From Spisula solida (Eukaryota; Mollusca; Bivalvia; Venerida; Mactridae), in the NCBI GenBank assembly GCA_947247005.1, contig OX365945.1:15258501-15322500 (forward strand): a DNA stretch of 64,000 bases, in the 5' to 3' direction. Positions 15,101 to 30,100 of this stretch are shown piece by piece. The translations under genes were made by a program, and so were the position numbers. How positions within the stretch are numbered: position 1 is the stretch's first letter; each line of letters opens with the position of its first letter. Below the pieces are notes generated by a model. The model was not told the DNA's origin, made no database searches, and saw nothing but the letters and a program-made list of their open reading frames with translations.

Positions 15101-18100
15101 TTGTTTCACTATATGAATAAAGAAGGGATTTGCCAGGACCGAAGCACTAGTTCGAGGATCTAGGGTGTTCGAGGCAAGTACTGTTTGAGGCATCGAAGTT
15201 CTACTGTATACATGTGAAGTTTCACGGAACCATGACAAGTGGTAAAGGAGAACAAGCATGGAAAACTTAATGACATCCATCCGGACCCTAACTTCAGCAC
15301 AAAATGAGTACCATATATCTCCACTGCAATATGTTTTCTTAAGTCAAATTAATATTTATATATAGGAAACTGCCTCAATCATTAAAGACATTGCCACTAC
15401 AAAAACAAAGAGTTGTCATTGATAAAAGCATTCCATGAAATATGAGATAGTCAAATGAATGGCAGTTAACTGGATACAACCGAGAAAGATAAAATTCTAA
15501 CAAAATAACACAATTGGTCAATAAATGGAGACAAAATTGATTTTCTGTGGATATCTAACCTTGGGGACAAATAAACAAGAGCTAGAATATTTTAAACGAG
15601 AACATGATAGCTAAAGATTAGGCTTGATCTGACCCAACAAAGTCTTGGTCAATACCTAATAGAATTAAATGACTGCATAATTCATGATCAACAAGAGATG
15701 TTTGTAAAACATATATGCCTCCATAGCAGTCCAATAGTCATAAATGGTAAAGGTCACAGTGACCTTGACCTTTGACCTACTGACCTCAAAATCGATAGCG
15801 GTCAACTACCATGTAAAGTTTGAGGATCCTAGGGTTAAGCATTCTTGAGTTATTGAACTGAAACCATTTGATCAACCGACGGACCAACCAACAGACTGAC
15901 AGACAGACCGACAATTGCAAAGCAATATACGCCCTCATCAAAGATGGAGGCATAATTACCTTTCACAGTCATGATCCTATCAATACACTCATTTGGGGGA
16001 GGAGTCAAAGGTCACACTTAAATACCTTTACTCCATAGATACATAAATTCACTCCCCCATCAAAAATCCATCACCAATTAATTTCCAATAACATAAAACT
16101 TATGGTGATATGTAAGTATTCTCTACCTCTAAACTCCAAGCTTTCGGACCAAGATTCATCGTGTTGGATGAGGTAAACATACAAAGTAAATGGTCAACAT
16201 ACAGATGATACTTACTGTTATTACCAGTAAAGTTGACTGGTACAATGATAGCCGTAGATAAGACTGTTACAATTAACACATACAGCAGAATGTAACGTTG
16301 GAAGGTGATATACTGTAACGCATCTTGTCCACATTTCTTCACAATGTCAACATCTCTAAAATATTTAAGAAATAGTTCACATCACTGAAGGCTCTATGAC
16401 ATTATATGGACCGGCTAGTCAGCCCTTGTGCTGTATATGGACCAAAGCGAAGTTCACATTATTATCATCACGTAGAGCTCATAGTCATAGTGTGTGCCCA
16501 CAATTTATAAAATCTTCATACAAAAAAACATTACTTTTATATCTTCTGTGGATTTCAGTGAGAATCCAACCCTGATTGCCATAGCAACAGTGCAACACAG
16601 TAACAAATATACAACCAAACCTGTGTTAAAGACGGTCAGTAATCAAAGACCAACATTACAAAAACTGTCTCCCAAGACCACCAAATTTAATCTCCCATCA
16701 GACTATTTTCAATACTTTTAAAACATGCTAAGTGTGACCACCTGTGCACAATGACCAATGTTTTATGATCTCATGGATGGTCTTTACAGCCAGGTTTGAC
16801 TGTAAATAGAAATACTGTCTAGCTAGAGCAGTTGGTAGGGAAGTCAAATGTCAGCATGCCCATCCTGGTTTGATTCCCGGGCAGTGAACCAGGTTAGTTC
16901 TACCATGACATTGATCATGTTTTCCACATGTGGAGAAGTTGTCAGTTCATTGCGGAAGATCAAGTATAAGTACTGGTTTCCATCATTAATTTTTTCCAAT
17001 AATGTAAATGGAGATGTGTACATATCAAGTTTATCTCATACACCTGGTAGTGCATATCGCATAATTTTAATATGTAAATGAATTAAGAGCTGTATGGAGT
17101 AGTTTATTCCAGGAAAAACAGTTTATGTCAATGGCCACCTTATACAACTGAACGGAGTTTGCTGAAAAACAGCATAAATTCCTATGCAAACAATTTAATT
17201 ATAAAACAATTTAATTATAAACTTGTTCCCAACATTTCTAAATGTTAATTTTGCACAAAGCAAAATGCTTATTAATTTTGTTATGGGAAAAACATCATAA
17301 AAGAACAAAAGTTGCCGGAAAAATGAGGGAAAATTTATTCAGATTGCTTGTAATTACTCCATTAATAGCTGAATAGAGGAATTTTTAGCCATGTTATAAA
17401 GTGGACTGTTTAATTCATAGGCACTTAGGAGCATGCTGTACGCTTTGATGAATACTATATTACGGAAAATGGATATTTTGTTGCATACTTCCAAGTTTGA
17501 ACAAATTATATTTGAAAAGTAACTATATAAAGAAGGTGTACGGCATGGTTTTCTGGTTTTTATCATTAATTAACTCTATTTTTGTAATAATATTTTATAT
17601 CAAACGCACCTGATACGAATGAAGGCCAAAATCCATGAGCAAAATCCCTGAAAAAAAGTAAAATTATATGCGACTGTTAAATAATGCCCTGAAAGTTTAA
17701 AGACTTAAATTATTTTACCAAAACAACTTTTATTTCAAAATATTTTATGAAAAAAAGAGCTTTTTTCCAGTCTTTTATTAAACATTATTATGGTAAATCC
17801 TACAAAATCATTTGCCAGTAAACAACTTCTAAACCACTAGGCAAAATTACAACTAAACTTTACAGGAATGTTCCTGTGGTGGTCCTTTCTCAAAAGAGCT
17901 AAAATAGTTGAAATCCATTCATAACTTTAGTTACCATGGCAACTGACATATGATAAGAGTTATTTTTGGTAATATTTTATAGCCTGTACAAAATTTCTGA
18001 ACATGGGAGTTACAACAGATTTTATGGACTTGTTTAAGACAAGCAAACTTTTTCAAGGATGGTCAGTCAACAGTGGTTTGTAACAATATACAGCTTACCC

Positions 18101-21100
18101 TATCTTGAGCATGTACTTGTGAATCTAAGGACTCCATGGAACCATGGTGTCGATTTCCTTCATGGTCTCCATAAAACAGAGATGTCCACCTATAATATAT
18201 AAACACATACATGTATACATCCATTCTGACTATATAAACACATACATTGTACATGTATACATCCATTCTGACTGGTTCACACATACATTGTACATGTATA
18301 CATCCATTCTGACTGGTTCACACATACATTGTACATGTATACATCCATTCTGACTGGTTCAAATAGTTTAAGAGTTTGGCTGTTACACAATCTCATTAAA
18401 ATCAGAACCTTAATACGCTTCGCTTCTGTATGTTAATATAGGATCTGACGACTCTTGTCGTGTCGATGTGAACTTTACGTCATCCAATCACATCGCTGCT
18501 TTCACAAATCTGAAAGTGCGGTGAAACACTAGACAGGTCATTTGAACATGACCTTTTACGGAGTGCAGACAGATCGCTAACAGCGTTAAAAAAAGGAGCA
18601 AAGGTTAGGGTCTGATTTTAATGAGATTGGCTGTTACACTGGCTTACGCTGGCTTGACAGGTCTGAACCAGAACAATATGAAACTAGCTACAAATGTATC
18701 TGCCAAATGTTCAAGAAAATTCAACTATGCTGAACACCACATTAAGTCTCATAAGCTCAGATATAATACACATTGGACAAAATCAATGATTTATGAGCAA
18801 ACTTTTTTTCGTCAAACAGGGAAATTAAAACTACATTTATCGATTAAACATCAAAATACAAATCTAAAGACCTTGAAGATAAATCACAACCTTTAATAGT
18901 TGTCAAAGTAACAAATAAGTTCAATATACATATACAATGTGATATGCAATATAATTCTCTTTATGCAGCAAAATGCTTAAGGAACAAACAATGAACTTTA
19001 TTAATTAGTACACAAGTACTCTACAACTAACTTGATATACATCATTTTCTCATGCAAATGTTAGTTAATATACCCATATATGGCTGACAAGGCAATTTCT
19101 GCTTCTATGATTAGTTCTACAGTCCCACAAATCTTGGGGGCTATTTCCCACGTCACATGATGCAAGCTTGTTGATAGACATGCAATAAACTAAACAGAAA
19201 GATGACAAAACCTTGCAAACCCTGCAAACGTTGATGGGGTTTAATTGTTGTTGATTTTGTCAATGAACTACATGTAGACCATAAAATATCATCCCCGCGA
19301 TTCACCTTACACCCAAAGTGTTTTATTCTACCAATTTACAACCCCATAAAATTGCATTTTACCAAAATCCACAAAATTGAATACCCACGAAAATAAGTGA
19401 TTTGACAGTATGCAGCTTCCGGTCAAAGATATGTCAAGAATAAGAAACAAAGGCACCCACTTCATATCTGCGTTTTTCCTGTAAATCAGTGACTCAGATA
19501 AAATACAGAAAATATTTTTTGAAATTGTATGACTATAATTATGCTTCCAGAGGCAGTAGACCGATAGTGATGTTTAAGATTGGTTGTCAAGTCAAAACCC
19601 AGGAGAATTATTATCTATAAACCTGGCACAGCCTGTGACATGACATTTCTGTATGACAGGAAGCCAGTGGAAGGATATTATACATATATGGATATATAAG
19701 GAATGATTATGTGATTTCTGACCTACTGTATGTTACACTCGATCCTTGTGATTCACAGTCTACAAACAAGTTTATGTGACATTGCAGATATTATGTGAAA
19801 TTGTTCACCTAGACTTCATAAACATTCCAAATACTAAAATATCCGTCATACTTATCTGTCATACTATATCAAGTTTGTTATTTTAACAAGTAAAAGATCA
19901 TTATTACCTGACCACATTGAATTGAGACTCCCAGTCTAATTAGATGTTGGTTCTTGTCTGACAAGTCTCTGTGGTTTACTAATACAGTACTAAATAACGG
20001 AATCATGCAAAGTTTAATGAATTCCAGGTAAATAATTTCACACAATATATACACTGAGTGGAAGGAGATGAAGTATCTGATGCACCAGTCAATATTTTGC
20101 TGCCCAGGGGAGCGGTCACCGAGGGCCAGGCAGGGAAAATTAGACATTTTCAATTTATTGATGTCTAAATCCCCACCCTGGAGACAATGCTTACTGTCTA
20201 AATCCCCACCGTGGTGCATAGTTTTTCATCCGGGTACTTTAATAAAACACAAATTAAAGTATCAGTGTCGTTTTTCGCAGTGTCAAATTTCCGGACCAAA
20301 GTCTATTCCGCGGGACTCGGGAATCAATAAGGTTGTCTAATTCCCGCCTGTCGGGAAGGTTTGTCTGTTTTATTCCTCCTGTATCCCCGGCAAGCATAAT
20401 ATTGACTGGTGCACTACAGAACACAGAGTGATGGAAGAATGATTGTTGACACAAATACTAAAATTCCTCACTTCACCATGAGTAACTTCCCTTGGCGCTG
20501 CCACCAACAAAGCTCCTTCCAGATTTGGAAGTATTTTATAGTAATAACAAACTTTCAAATTTAACTTATATGAAATATTCTATGATCAGTACAATATGAA
20601 CAGATAATTGTTTATTATAAGAACATGCACCTACAAGGTTTAAACATTCTTCTTCATCAGATGACGGAGAACCTTGAACCTGCTAGTACCAATTATGTAC
20701 GGTTTAAGGGAACGAGAATAGTATGTTGGTGGTGACAGGGATTTGATTTAAGCTGTGCAAGGAACCAGTTAAAGTTCTGTGCAGAGGTTGATATAAATAA
20801 TTGATATCATATACATGTATAATGATATATACACTTAAACTGCCTAAATCTAGCAGGGTCAAACTGTGAATTAGTTACACCACTAATTTCATGTCAGTCA
20901 TCTTTTGGATAAAAAAGGTTTATATACATTTACCCTAAAACATGCATACATATAAAAAATCTCCAATCCCAATGTATTGTTTGGGCACTGAGATACAATC
21001 CCCCCTGACAGAATTCGTAATACAACAGAAATAAAAATATTCATAGAATTATTTTAAAAAAATACATATTCTCTCTAGTTAAATTACCGTCAAATTCCTG

Positions 21101-24100
21101 ACAGGTCTGATGCCAAATGACTATGACTGTTTGTAAACTGTAATTGAGGTACCGTACCAGTATAAGAGTTTTAAGTCAAACTGTCAAAACATGGAGCATT
21201 GTAGTAATATAAAAGTCCCGGCAGACAGATAAGTTAAGCAACGCATGTCAAATAAAATATTCTATTATTTCAAAGTCTGCGTTTATAATAGATGTCTGCA
21301 GAAACTCAACTTCGTCTTTATAAAGTAAATATTTCACAAATATTGACTTGTTTCGTTTTAATCATGGTCTGAAGTTGCTTTACAAAGAATTTCCAGCTGT
21401 GTATAGTGTGGCAGACTACTGTAAAATGACACGTTTTCGTGGGTATCAAATTTTGTGGAATTGATAAAAAAAGCATTCTCAAGGGGTTGTAAGTTTGTGG
21501 ATTACAAAGCATGGAAGAATAATCCTATGTTCTGTACTCGGGGGGGGGGGGGGGGGGGGGGGTCGGTTCATTGGTGGGATTTAATTTTCATGGTCGAGAA
21601 CACAATGAAATCAATGAAAATTCAACTCCCTCGAAAAATAATGATTTACAGTAACTCACACAATCAGTTTGCATGGAACTAATTTGCGCTTCTGCAATTA
21701 ACTGAGAATTTTTCCGCAAGCGGAGGAAATGAATGTTGACAATGTCACAGAAGAACAGAACCTTTATAATCTGAAAATCTTCATACTCAGCAAATTGTGT
21801 TTTAGAAAGTGTAAATGAAAAGTTTTGACTTTAAAACTTCAATTAATCATTAGGGCTAAAAGTCTAGGAGATTCTTTGCTAAGAAATTGTTGGTTTGCAT
21901 TGAAATCTGCTACTTCTAAACTTTAGGATAATATCAGTAGTACCCATATAAAAATACATGTGAGCCATTCTCCAAGAAAACTGGGCTTAGTGGCAAAAGT
22001 ATGTTAAAGGTCCAAGCAATAATTCCCATAGTTTATGAGAAAAGATTACCTAAACATAAAACTTAACCAAGATATTTTCTAAAGCCAAAGACGGGCAATC
22101 ACTTGTGCAAAGTGCAGATCAGAGTTATAGTCTTGCTTAAAAGGGTCAGGTATTGATGGTGAACAAGACAAGTGTTGAAAGTTTCAAAGCAATAGCTCTG
22201 ATATATTTGAAGAATGTTGGCCTAAACACAAATCTTAACCGAGATATTGTATTTTCTAAATAAAACAAGACTGCGTTCAATAAACGCTTATGCCCCCTGT
22301 GGAAGCCTTGTCCATAAATAAGTCTAAGTCCAAAATTAGGTCAAGGTGAAGGTCAAAATGGGGTTAGGTGATACTGGCATGTGGAGAGTGTTCATACACA
22401 ACATCCATGCAAGTATGAAAGCTTTGTAGCAAGCCATATTAATGCTAGAAGAAACGGTCAATTTGGGTTAACCAGGACGGACGAACGGACGAACGGACAA
22501 ACGAACGGACAGGTGAATCACTATATGCCTCCCCATCTATCGATAGGGGGGCATAAAAAGGGCCAATAGCTCTCGCAAAATGCAGATCAGAGTTATGGGT
22601 CTAGCTTTACAGACTCATTATTGATGGTGAACAAGAGCTACAAGTGTCAAAGCAATAGCTTTGATATTTTATGAGAAAAATTGACCTGAACATAAAACTT
22701 AATCAAGCAATGCCAACAACGATCAAGTGAAAACTACCGTATATATAATTATTAAAGTATTTTCTGCTTAAAGGAAATGATGCAGATCAATGCTACATAC
22801 ATGTTTATTTATCAGAATGAGATATTAAGGCAGTTTAAGTGTGTAACCTTAAATCAATCAGAGCTTCTCTCAATCTCCTCCAGACTGATATTGCCTAACA
22901 TGCAGTCAGTAATAAATCACATGCACCCTGGATCAATACATATAATACTAGGAAAATGCAAACATTTAATTTACTAAATTTCTGGATGAAAGCAATCATT
23001 TATCTGAACAAAGTCTTCAGGTCATGAATAGAGCATGAACCTGTTCTTAGAAAATTGATTTACCCGACTGTTTATGACAGTTTTGTACATGCAGTATAGT
23101 ACAGAGAATTTGACAAGACTCTCAACCTTCCATTAGCATAATTTTTCAGTTGATATATTTCTATATTGATTATCCTGGTTGTATGTTTTCATAAGCAAGA
23201 AGTATCACAAAGACGCTTGAGGAGTAATACCAACACAAATCTAAAGGACCGATATTGCATGATTTGCACGCAGAAATTTATATACTCGACACAAGAAACT
23301 AGTGATACATTCATGCCTAAAGGTCAGGAGCAAATCAAATTCTCTGTGTTATACTGGTGTCTTATAAATGCCCAGTCACCAATTGTTGAATTAATTGTAA
23401 AACAATACCAAGATCATTATAGACGCCAAACTTGTTTTAAGAATATTTGTATTCAAAAATATATAATAAATTCTGACCATTTTTGGTTGAAAGTAGATTT
23501 AAAATAATGATACAGAAAAATTTGACTGATTTATTTCCAATTGAACTTATTTCTTGTACAAATTCCATTTGCATTGGAAATGTTTAACAAAAGCAGGATG
23601 TTTAACTAAACACTAAGTTCAGTTACAAAAGGCAATCAATATCATCATCCATTTCTAAAGGGCTTCACTTAACAAAGTATTCAATCAACAGTAATATCCG
23701 ACTAAATGAAAAACATGTTTATTTTATTTTAAGCACGTGTTATAACGGTACTTAAATATGATCGGAAATCTACCACGGGAACGATTAACACAGAACTAGA
23801 ACAAACATGAATAGTATCTAAGTCAATAATAAGTTTCCACTGATAATCTATTTATTGAACCACGGAGCTTCCACAAAGATGCAAACTTTACTTAGGCCTA
23901 AAAGAAGATGTGTTTGTTTCTGGTATCCAAACATGCCCTAAATATTTGCTTCAATCATCAACTTCAAATGTTGATGCTTCGGCTATTTTTTTCATGCTTT
24001 TCCTAGGGTTGTTACTCTTTCTTCAATGTAAAAAATCCACAAAAAGGTCTGACTTACCAGTAACCCTATATCTCTGAGGCATGTTACCAGCCTTACTTGA

Positions 24101-27100
24101 TTTGACAAGACTGTACTTAGTATTGATCATGGACAACAAATGGAGACATTACTTATAGATAAAATGAGAATCCATCAAGATTTTATAAAGCTGAATGTTG
24201 GTTTGATGGTACCTGAATATTTAATACAGACATGGAGTATGTCAGCCATAGATTACGATCAACATCTTGGCACAAACCCATTTACCCAATAACCTACAAT
24301 ACACATTGTTGTCTAGCTGTTTACAGGTCAATTTTACTATGTCAATTGTGAAACAATCTTCAACCTGCAGTCAAGGGATGAAGGTGACACTGCTCTAAGT
24401 GTTTAAGCTCTGCAATTTACAAAGCAAGTTCAGCAACTTATATTCATGATAAATCACACAATCAACACCTCATTCCTGATGGTATATGTGACACTATGAG
24501 GGTATGAGAGACAAGAAGCCAATTTTCCCGTTTAGTGCCTAGCATCAAGCAATGGCAACACTGATTGTGGTACAATTTTTATTTTGTCTTTAGTGTGACA
24601 TGGCCATCAACTGAACAACTCTAGTACTAGGCCATCAAGGAATTATCACAGTTGCTTTAGAGACCAAGAAACCTTAGCACCAACCATTGATGGAAACCAG
24701 TCATGGCGAAAGCCGTCAGATCATCGGACATGGCGGACTAGCGTCCATTTCACTTAACAGTTTATCAGTCCAGACCTAAAACCAGCTAATGTAGCTGGGT
24801 AACCCAGCAGGTTCACATCTGAGAGTCAGATTATAGGCACTTTTCTATTTTGACCAACAGCCATGTGTATGCTGTATTAATACAGACTAACCATAAATTA
24901 ATCAATGCTGACCATATATACCATGGTGCTATTCTCTCATAATTAATGGTCTATTGACTGCTCACTGCTCTGTCCTCCCAGGAGACCATAATTATGTTTT
25001 GTCCAAACTTAGTGAAACTATTCCCTAATCATGAATAATTATGCTGACACCTTAACCTTTGACTATGGTAATAACCAGAATTACCCAGGGACAGAAAAAA
25101 GGAGAGAATTTCCTTGTATTGTAGCATGGCCAATGGCAAGGTTATTATTGTATACATTACTTGTAAGATCACACAAATTTTTCTTCCTGTTTTTCAGGCT
25201 TTTTTTCAGCTTTTTATACAGCTTTTTTCAGCTTTTATCCAGTTTTTTTTCTCAAGTATTGTCATCAGTTATGAAGTTGAATTTATGCTGTTGTTTTATT
25301 TGGTACAATTGATATATACTGGGTACCATTTTATTCATGCAGCTCCCACTCCCACGGTGAATCACACTCATGTAACATAGATACAAACAGACAGGCAAAG
25401 AGAGTGTGACTTTCGAACTTCCTACTAATTTAAATACAAAAATGTAATTCAAAAAGTTTTTTAAGGCTTGCAACAGATGCAAGTCCCTGGGGGATTTCAG
25501 GTACCACTGGATACATAGCTTATATTTACACTGTATAAATAAATTTTGACTTTGACTTTATAGGAGTAAGATTCCAAGCTTAGCAGGTTGAGCTCTGCTA
25601 TGACATTGACTACAGTCATGTGGAGAAGTTGTCAGTTACAGCTGACAAAGTACTGGTTTACTAATTCAATTCCAGGATTACAAGTCAACCAATTGACAGA
25701 AACTGTACATTTCTATAAATACATTTATAACTACATGTACAATCATTGCATAAATGAGAGTCATTAGCTCATGATTAATACTACAATATGGTAATGTCAA
25801 CAAGTGCCAGTAGAATTATTTTGCAATGTTCTGGTAAACATAAACAGCCAAGTTTGTAATGAATTTAACCTTTAATCCAAACACTCATAATCTATCGGTC
25901 TGCAGAATGCTTATTTACAGTCTTGTGTATGCTATCTCCAAATTCTAGCTTTTATAATTATTACCAACATCAGTAAACTGATGGGGCATTAAAATGCTGG
26001 ACAAACTAATACTATGGAGTAAAGAGTTAAAATTTAAAAACTGCAGACTTTCTCCACTAAGTCTTGTAAAGACATTTCTAGTACACATGTAATAAATATC
26101 TTTAACCACTAAAGTCAGAAAATATATCTAATAGTTCTATTCCAGAAGCAAATTTACCCAAAGGTGGGTTGTCCCATAACACTACAACATGCAAGCAAGC
26201 TATAAAAGGACTTCCTGTAACACTCTATATCATAGGTAATTAACTACCCAGAAATGGGTTACATGTCCCATAACACTCAAACAGGCAAGCAATCCAGGAA
26301 AGGACAGTCCCATAACACTATGTATGGTAAATAAACCACAAGAGGGTTGTACCATAACATTCCATAACAAGCCAGAAGTCTGGCTTTCCCATAACACACT
26401 ACCTGAGGGCTGTTCTATAACACTAATCTAGTTAACAAGCCCCCTTCTGGTCATCCCAAGAAACATATATCATGCACAAGATAAAATGCAAGTTTGCAAT
26501 TTCTTCAACCCAAGCATTCTATCCATATAAGGGAAAAGCATGGAAATATTATATGGGGAAAGCCATAAACAAGTTTATATTACACATTATATTTGTTCGG
26601 TGTGTCGCCTCTAGGGGTTTTCTCCACGCTGTTGATAGATAATGAAAACTGACAGAAAATGAATATAAAACATGTTCAATAAGCAAAAAACAACAAGAAA
26701 GAAACGAAAACTTATCATATAATAACTGGCTGTAATACAACACAGATAATATGGTAACTCAGAAAACAGGCTATAAAACACATACACAATGATCACAATA
26801 TTTTAGGAAGCTATCAGAACTAGAAAATTATAGCTGACACAAACAAATTTATTTCAATGATCTGCTAGTGCCATTTATAACAACTTGGGTATGTCACGGT
26901 TAGGCCAGAGTTCTTTGATTTTTCGTTACTCGGACCCTCCTGCCCTATTTTTTGGCATTTTCAAAAAAAAAATGGAAATCTAAAATTGTACAAATTTTTT
27001 ATATCAAATATTTTGATGGTAATGTTACTATACACCTTGTTTTATCATGTATTCCAATATCTTACTAATGATAAGTAGGTATAGTGCTCTAATTTACCAC

Positions 27101-30100
27101 TGCGCCATAGGTATCATTGAAAAAATTTGTAACTGAATTTTTTTTAAATAAAATGTACATGTAATTAAATTTCTGTAGTTTTTTTAAAATTCTTTATCAA
27201 TGATACAGATACATGTGCATTGTATTTGTTATAAGATAAATTTGCTGTTAGAACTACCATTGTTGCTTTCAATAACGGACCGTCATTGACTACAATCCAC
27301 AATCAACTACATTTTGGGAGTTTTTATTTTTATTTTTTCTCTCGTCCTGTGGACTTTTTTCTCAAAAATGTCTGAGTAACAAAAAATTAAAAACTCTAGC
27401 CTTGGTGATCAAACCTGCAACCTACTGTTTTTTTAACTTGAAGACCATAATGGGGCTGTAAAATTAGCCGTATTGAGTCTTTATAGTGACAAATTCTTCA
27501 AATCCAATTACTTATCAGAAAATGAACTAAACTCATAGCTTGCATTGATGACCATCTAAGTTTGTCTCATACACATTTATTTTTGTGATAAATATTTGAT
27601 GACCCACTGTTTAATGCAATTTTATCACAGCTATGTATAGCTACTGGTACATACATGTATAAAGATGTATATGCAGTATGTTGTATTGAATGCATTGTGA
27701 AATGTTGAAGTATGCGTCTGGTACACACAAACACATCCTAAATGACAAAGTTTTATGTAACAGCGAAGCAAGTCTGTTTTGCATGCCATTAGCACACATG
27801 CCTACACCAACCAATACTCTGTTTCAAACATTGTTCTATTATTGAAATTCAGCATATGAAACTTCAAATGTCCATAACTCAGTCAATACTTGGCATTTTT
27901 TTTATCAAATAACTTTTAATTTCTTCAGAAAAGTTCATTCTTTCTAGTGGATTTCCGGATTAATCCGGAATTGTAGGACCCCTGCTATTTAAACAAAAGT
28001 TAAGTGAGACAATTACCAGACTGTTAATAATTGAACAAACTTCAGTGTCAGCTAGAACAATAATGTAAGTAAAGTAAAACTTTAAAGTTAGAAAGTTAAA
28101 AATAATGAACATTAACTGAACAGAATATTACTCTATTTACCGGTAAGACTCGTACGTAAGTACATCATCTTGTCTACATAAATACAAACATATAATCACA
28201 TGACTTATGTATAACTCGTTTGATCAGATCAGTCACCAGTTTACATAACGTGTATATAAACATTACAAATCATCTTATTAATGTGTGATTTTAATATATA
28301 GTTCGCCGGGGATAACTCTAGCCTTATCAATAAACAAACAAAGCAAATTATTAACACTGCACGGTCGAATGGCCGCCAGTTATCAGTGTAGATTTAAAGA
28401 GTATATCATTAAAAGTTTATATGCACAAGATTGAACACAAATGAATATCGAAAATGTATTTAATTTTCATTTTAATTTGTAAACAAAGGCTAGTGTTATC
28501 TCCGGCGAACTATACATGTTGTGTATTAGTATGTGTTTTTATGAATAAGGTATTGGTTTTCACAGCCTTTTTCTCCAATTAAACACAAATACAATATTAT
28601 GATATTGCAATGTTGGTATACAAGTGACAGACCTGATTAAACCGACTATACAACAAAAGCAGGTATGCTCAAAAATATTGAGATTTAATACAGCCAAACA
28701 TGCTATACTGAGTAGCAAAGCGGACATGGTTTGGAATAGGGGACCACCACTGGTCCCTTAATTATATTACAAGTTAATTGTATGAAAAAGAAAACTAGAC
28801 TTTCGGACACACTTGCCCCAGTCTGATCACGTTGACACGCTTGTACTTTTAATGGATGTGCTATACCAGTATTATTTATACTTTGGTATGCTACAATCTG
28901 AGGGAACAAACCCACACACTCCCATTCTGAATAACCGCTAGACCACTGAGTAAGTTTTGAACGTCTTAACTTTAAGTTTGACTGTATTAACAACATTTAA
29001 TGAGTGAAAGCAAATCTATTCTTAACTTGCCTATATGTATACTGTATAAGAGGATATTTTTCGGGTCAAAAAGTTAGGAATTCTAAATTTCAGACATTTG
29101 GCTTGCAGGAAAGTAGCGATTTTAAAAATTCTTATTAGAGTTCTATGTTGGCAAATATTTACACTATCTGAAATATAAGTGAATATTCGCCAACATTTAT
29201 ATGTTGCAAACTGATACAGTAAGTCAAGAGGAATATCAAACAGTTTTGCTTCCAGTACTAGGTACATTGACACAAAAGTGATAAGAAACACAAATGGACA
29301 CAAATTATACGCCTGCGAAATAAAAAGCACATATTACACTGACAGTACAAAGAACAAAATGTCAGTCTGAGTGCCAGCTATCCACTTACTTTTCTTCCCG
29401 TCTGCTCACTAATGCAATTCTCCCATAATCCCAAGCATATCTTCTCAACAAGGCAAACAGAAATAACAATATCTGAAATTGAATGAAAATTTTATAGTTT
29501 ATAGATTTAGGACAAAAATGTTTATAAAGAAATTTATACCATTTTTTGGAGCCCAGTCTGTTATTGTACATGGTAAACTGTGACCCAGATCTCTGGGTTC
29601 TATTCCAGATTAGACAGGTTATGTTCTTTCATAACAATGACAGGGTAGCAATACCACGTTATATATCAAAGCACTTACGATAATCTTAAAGTTACTCTCA
29701 AATTTAAATTCATTATGGCCTAACTATGGTATGGAGATATTGACACAATCCTAACCTTTATGCATGAATAAATTACTAAGTTCTTACGTTGAATATATCA
29801 ATTTCCGCGATATCGGTCCTTAAGATTTGTGTTTGATTACACCTCGAGCTTCTTCGTGATACTCCGTGCTTATAAAAACTGGGTTAAAACTATAGAAATA
29901 AGCTGTTAAATTATTCTAATAGAAGGTCGAGGATTGTGTCAAATTCTCCATACTTCTGGTATACAAGGTATCACAGACTTACCACCCATGCAACGGCATT
30001 AATCGTTAAGTTTTCTGGAATCCCACCATACAGGTATCCCTCAGAAATAAAATGGCTGCCGTTCCCTGTCACTTGTATAGAACATGAGTCTTCATTGAAT

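Larger units (their letters stand above)
18640..29389. other. Remainder of the 11.2-kb TMEM63 intron 2
   Basis: No exon-like reading frame continuing the TMEM63 phase was found. It holds the elements listed separately. Otherwise it is AT-rich unique sequence with a poly-G run (21541-21562), old pearl-type core repeats (21990-22260 and 22560-22720) and degenerate tandem CCCATAACACT units (about 26160-26430). Confidence 0.6.

Noticed and set aside
19878..20454. Overlapping 66-113 codon ORFs on both strands
   Set aside because: They fall on the TIR element 20081-20413 and have no recognisable domain.
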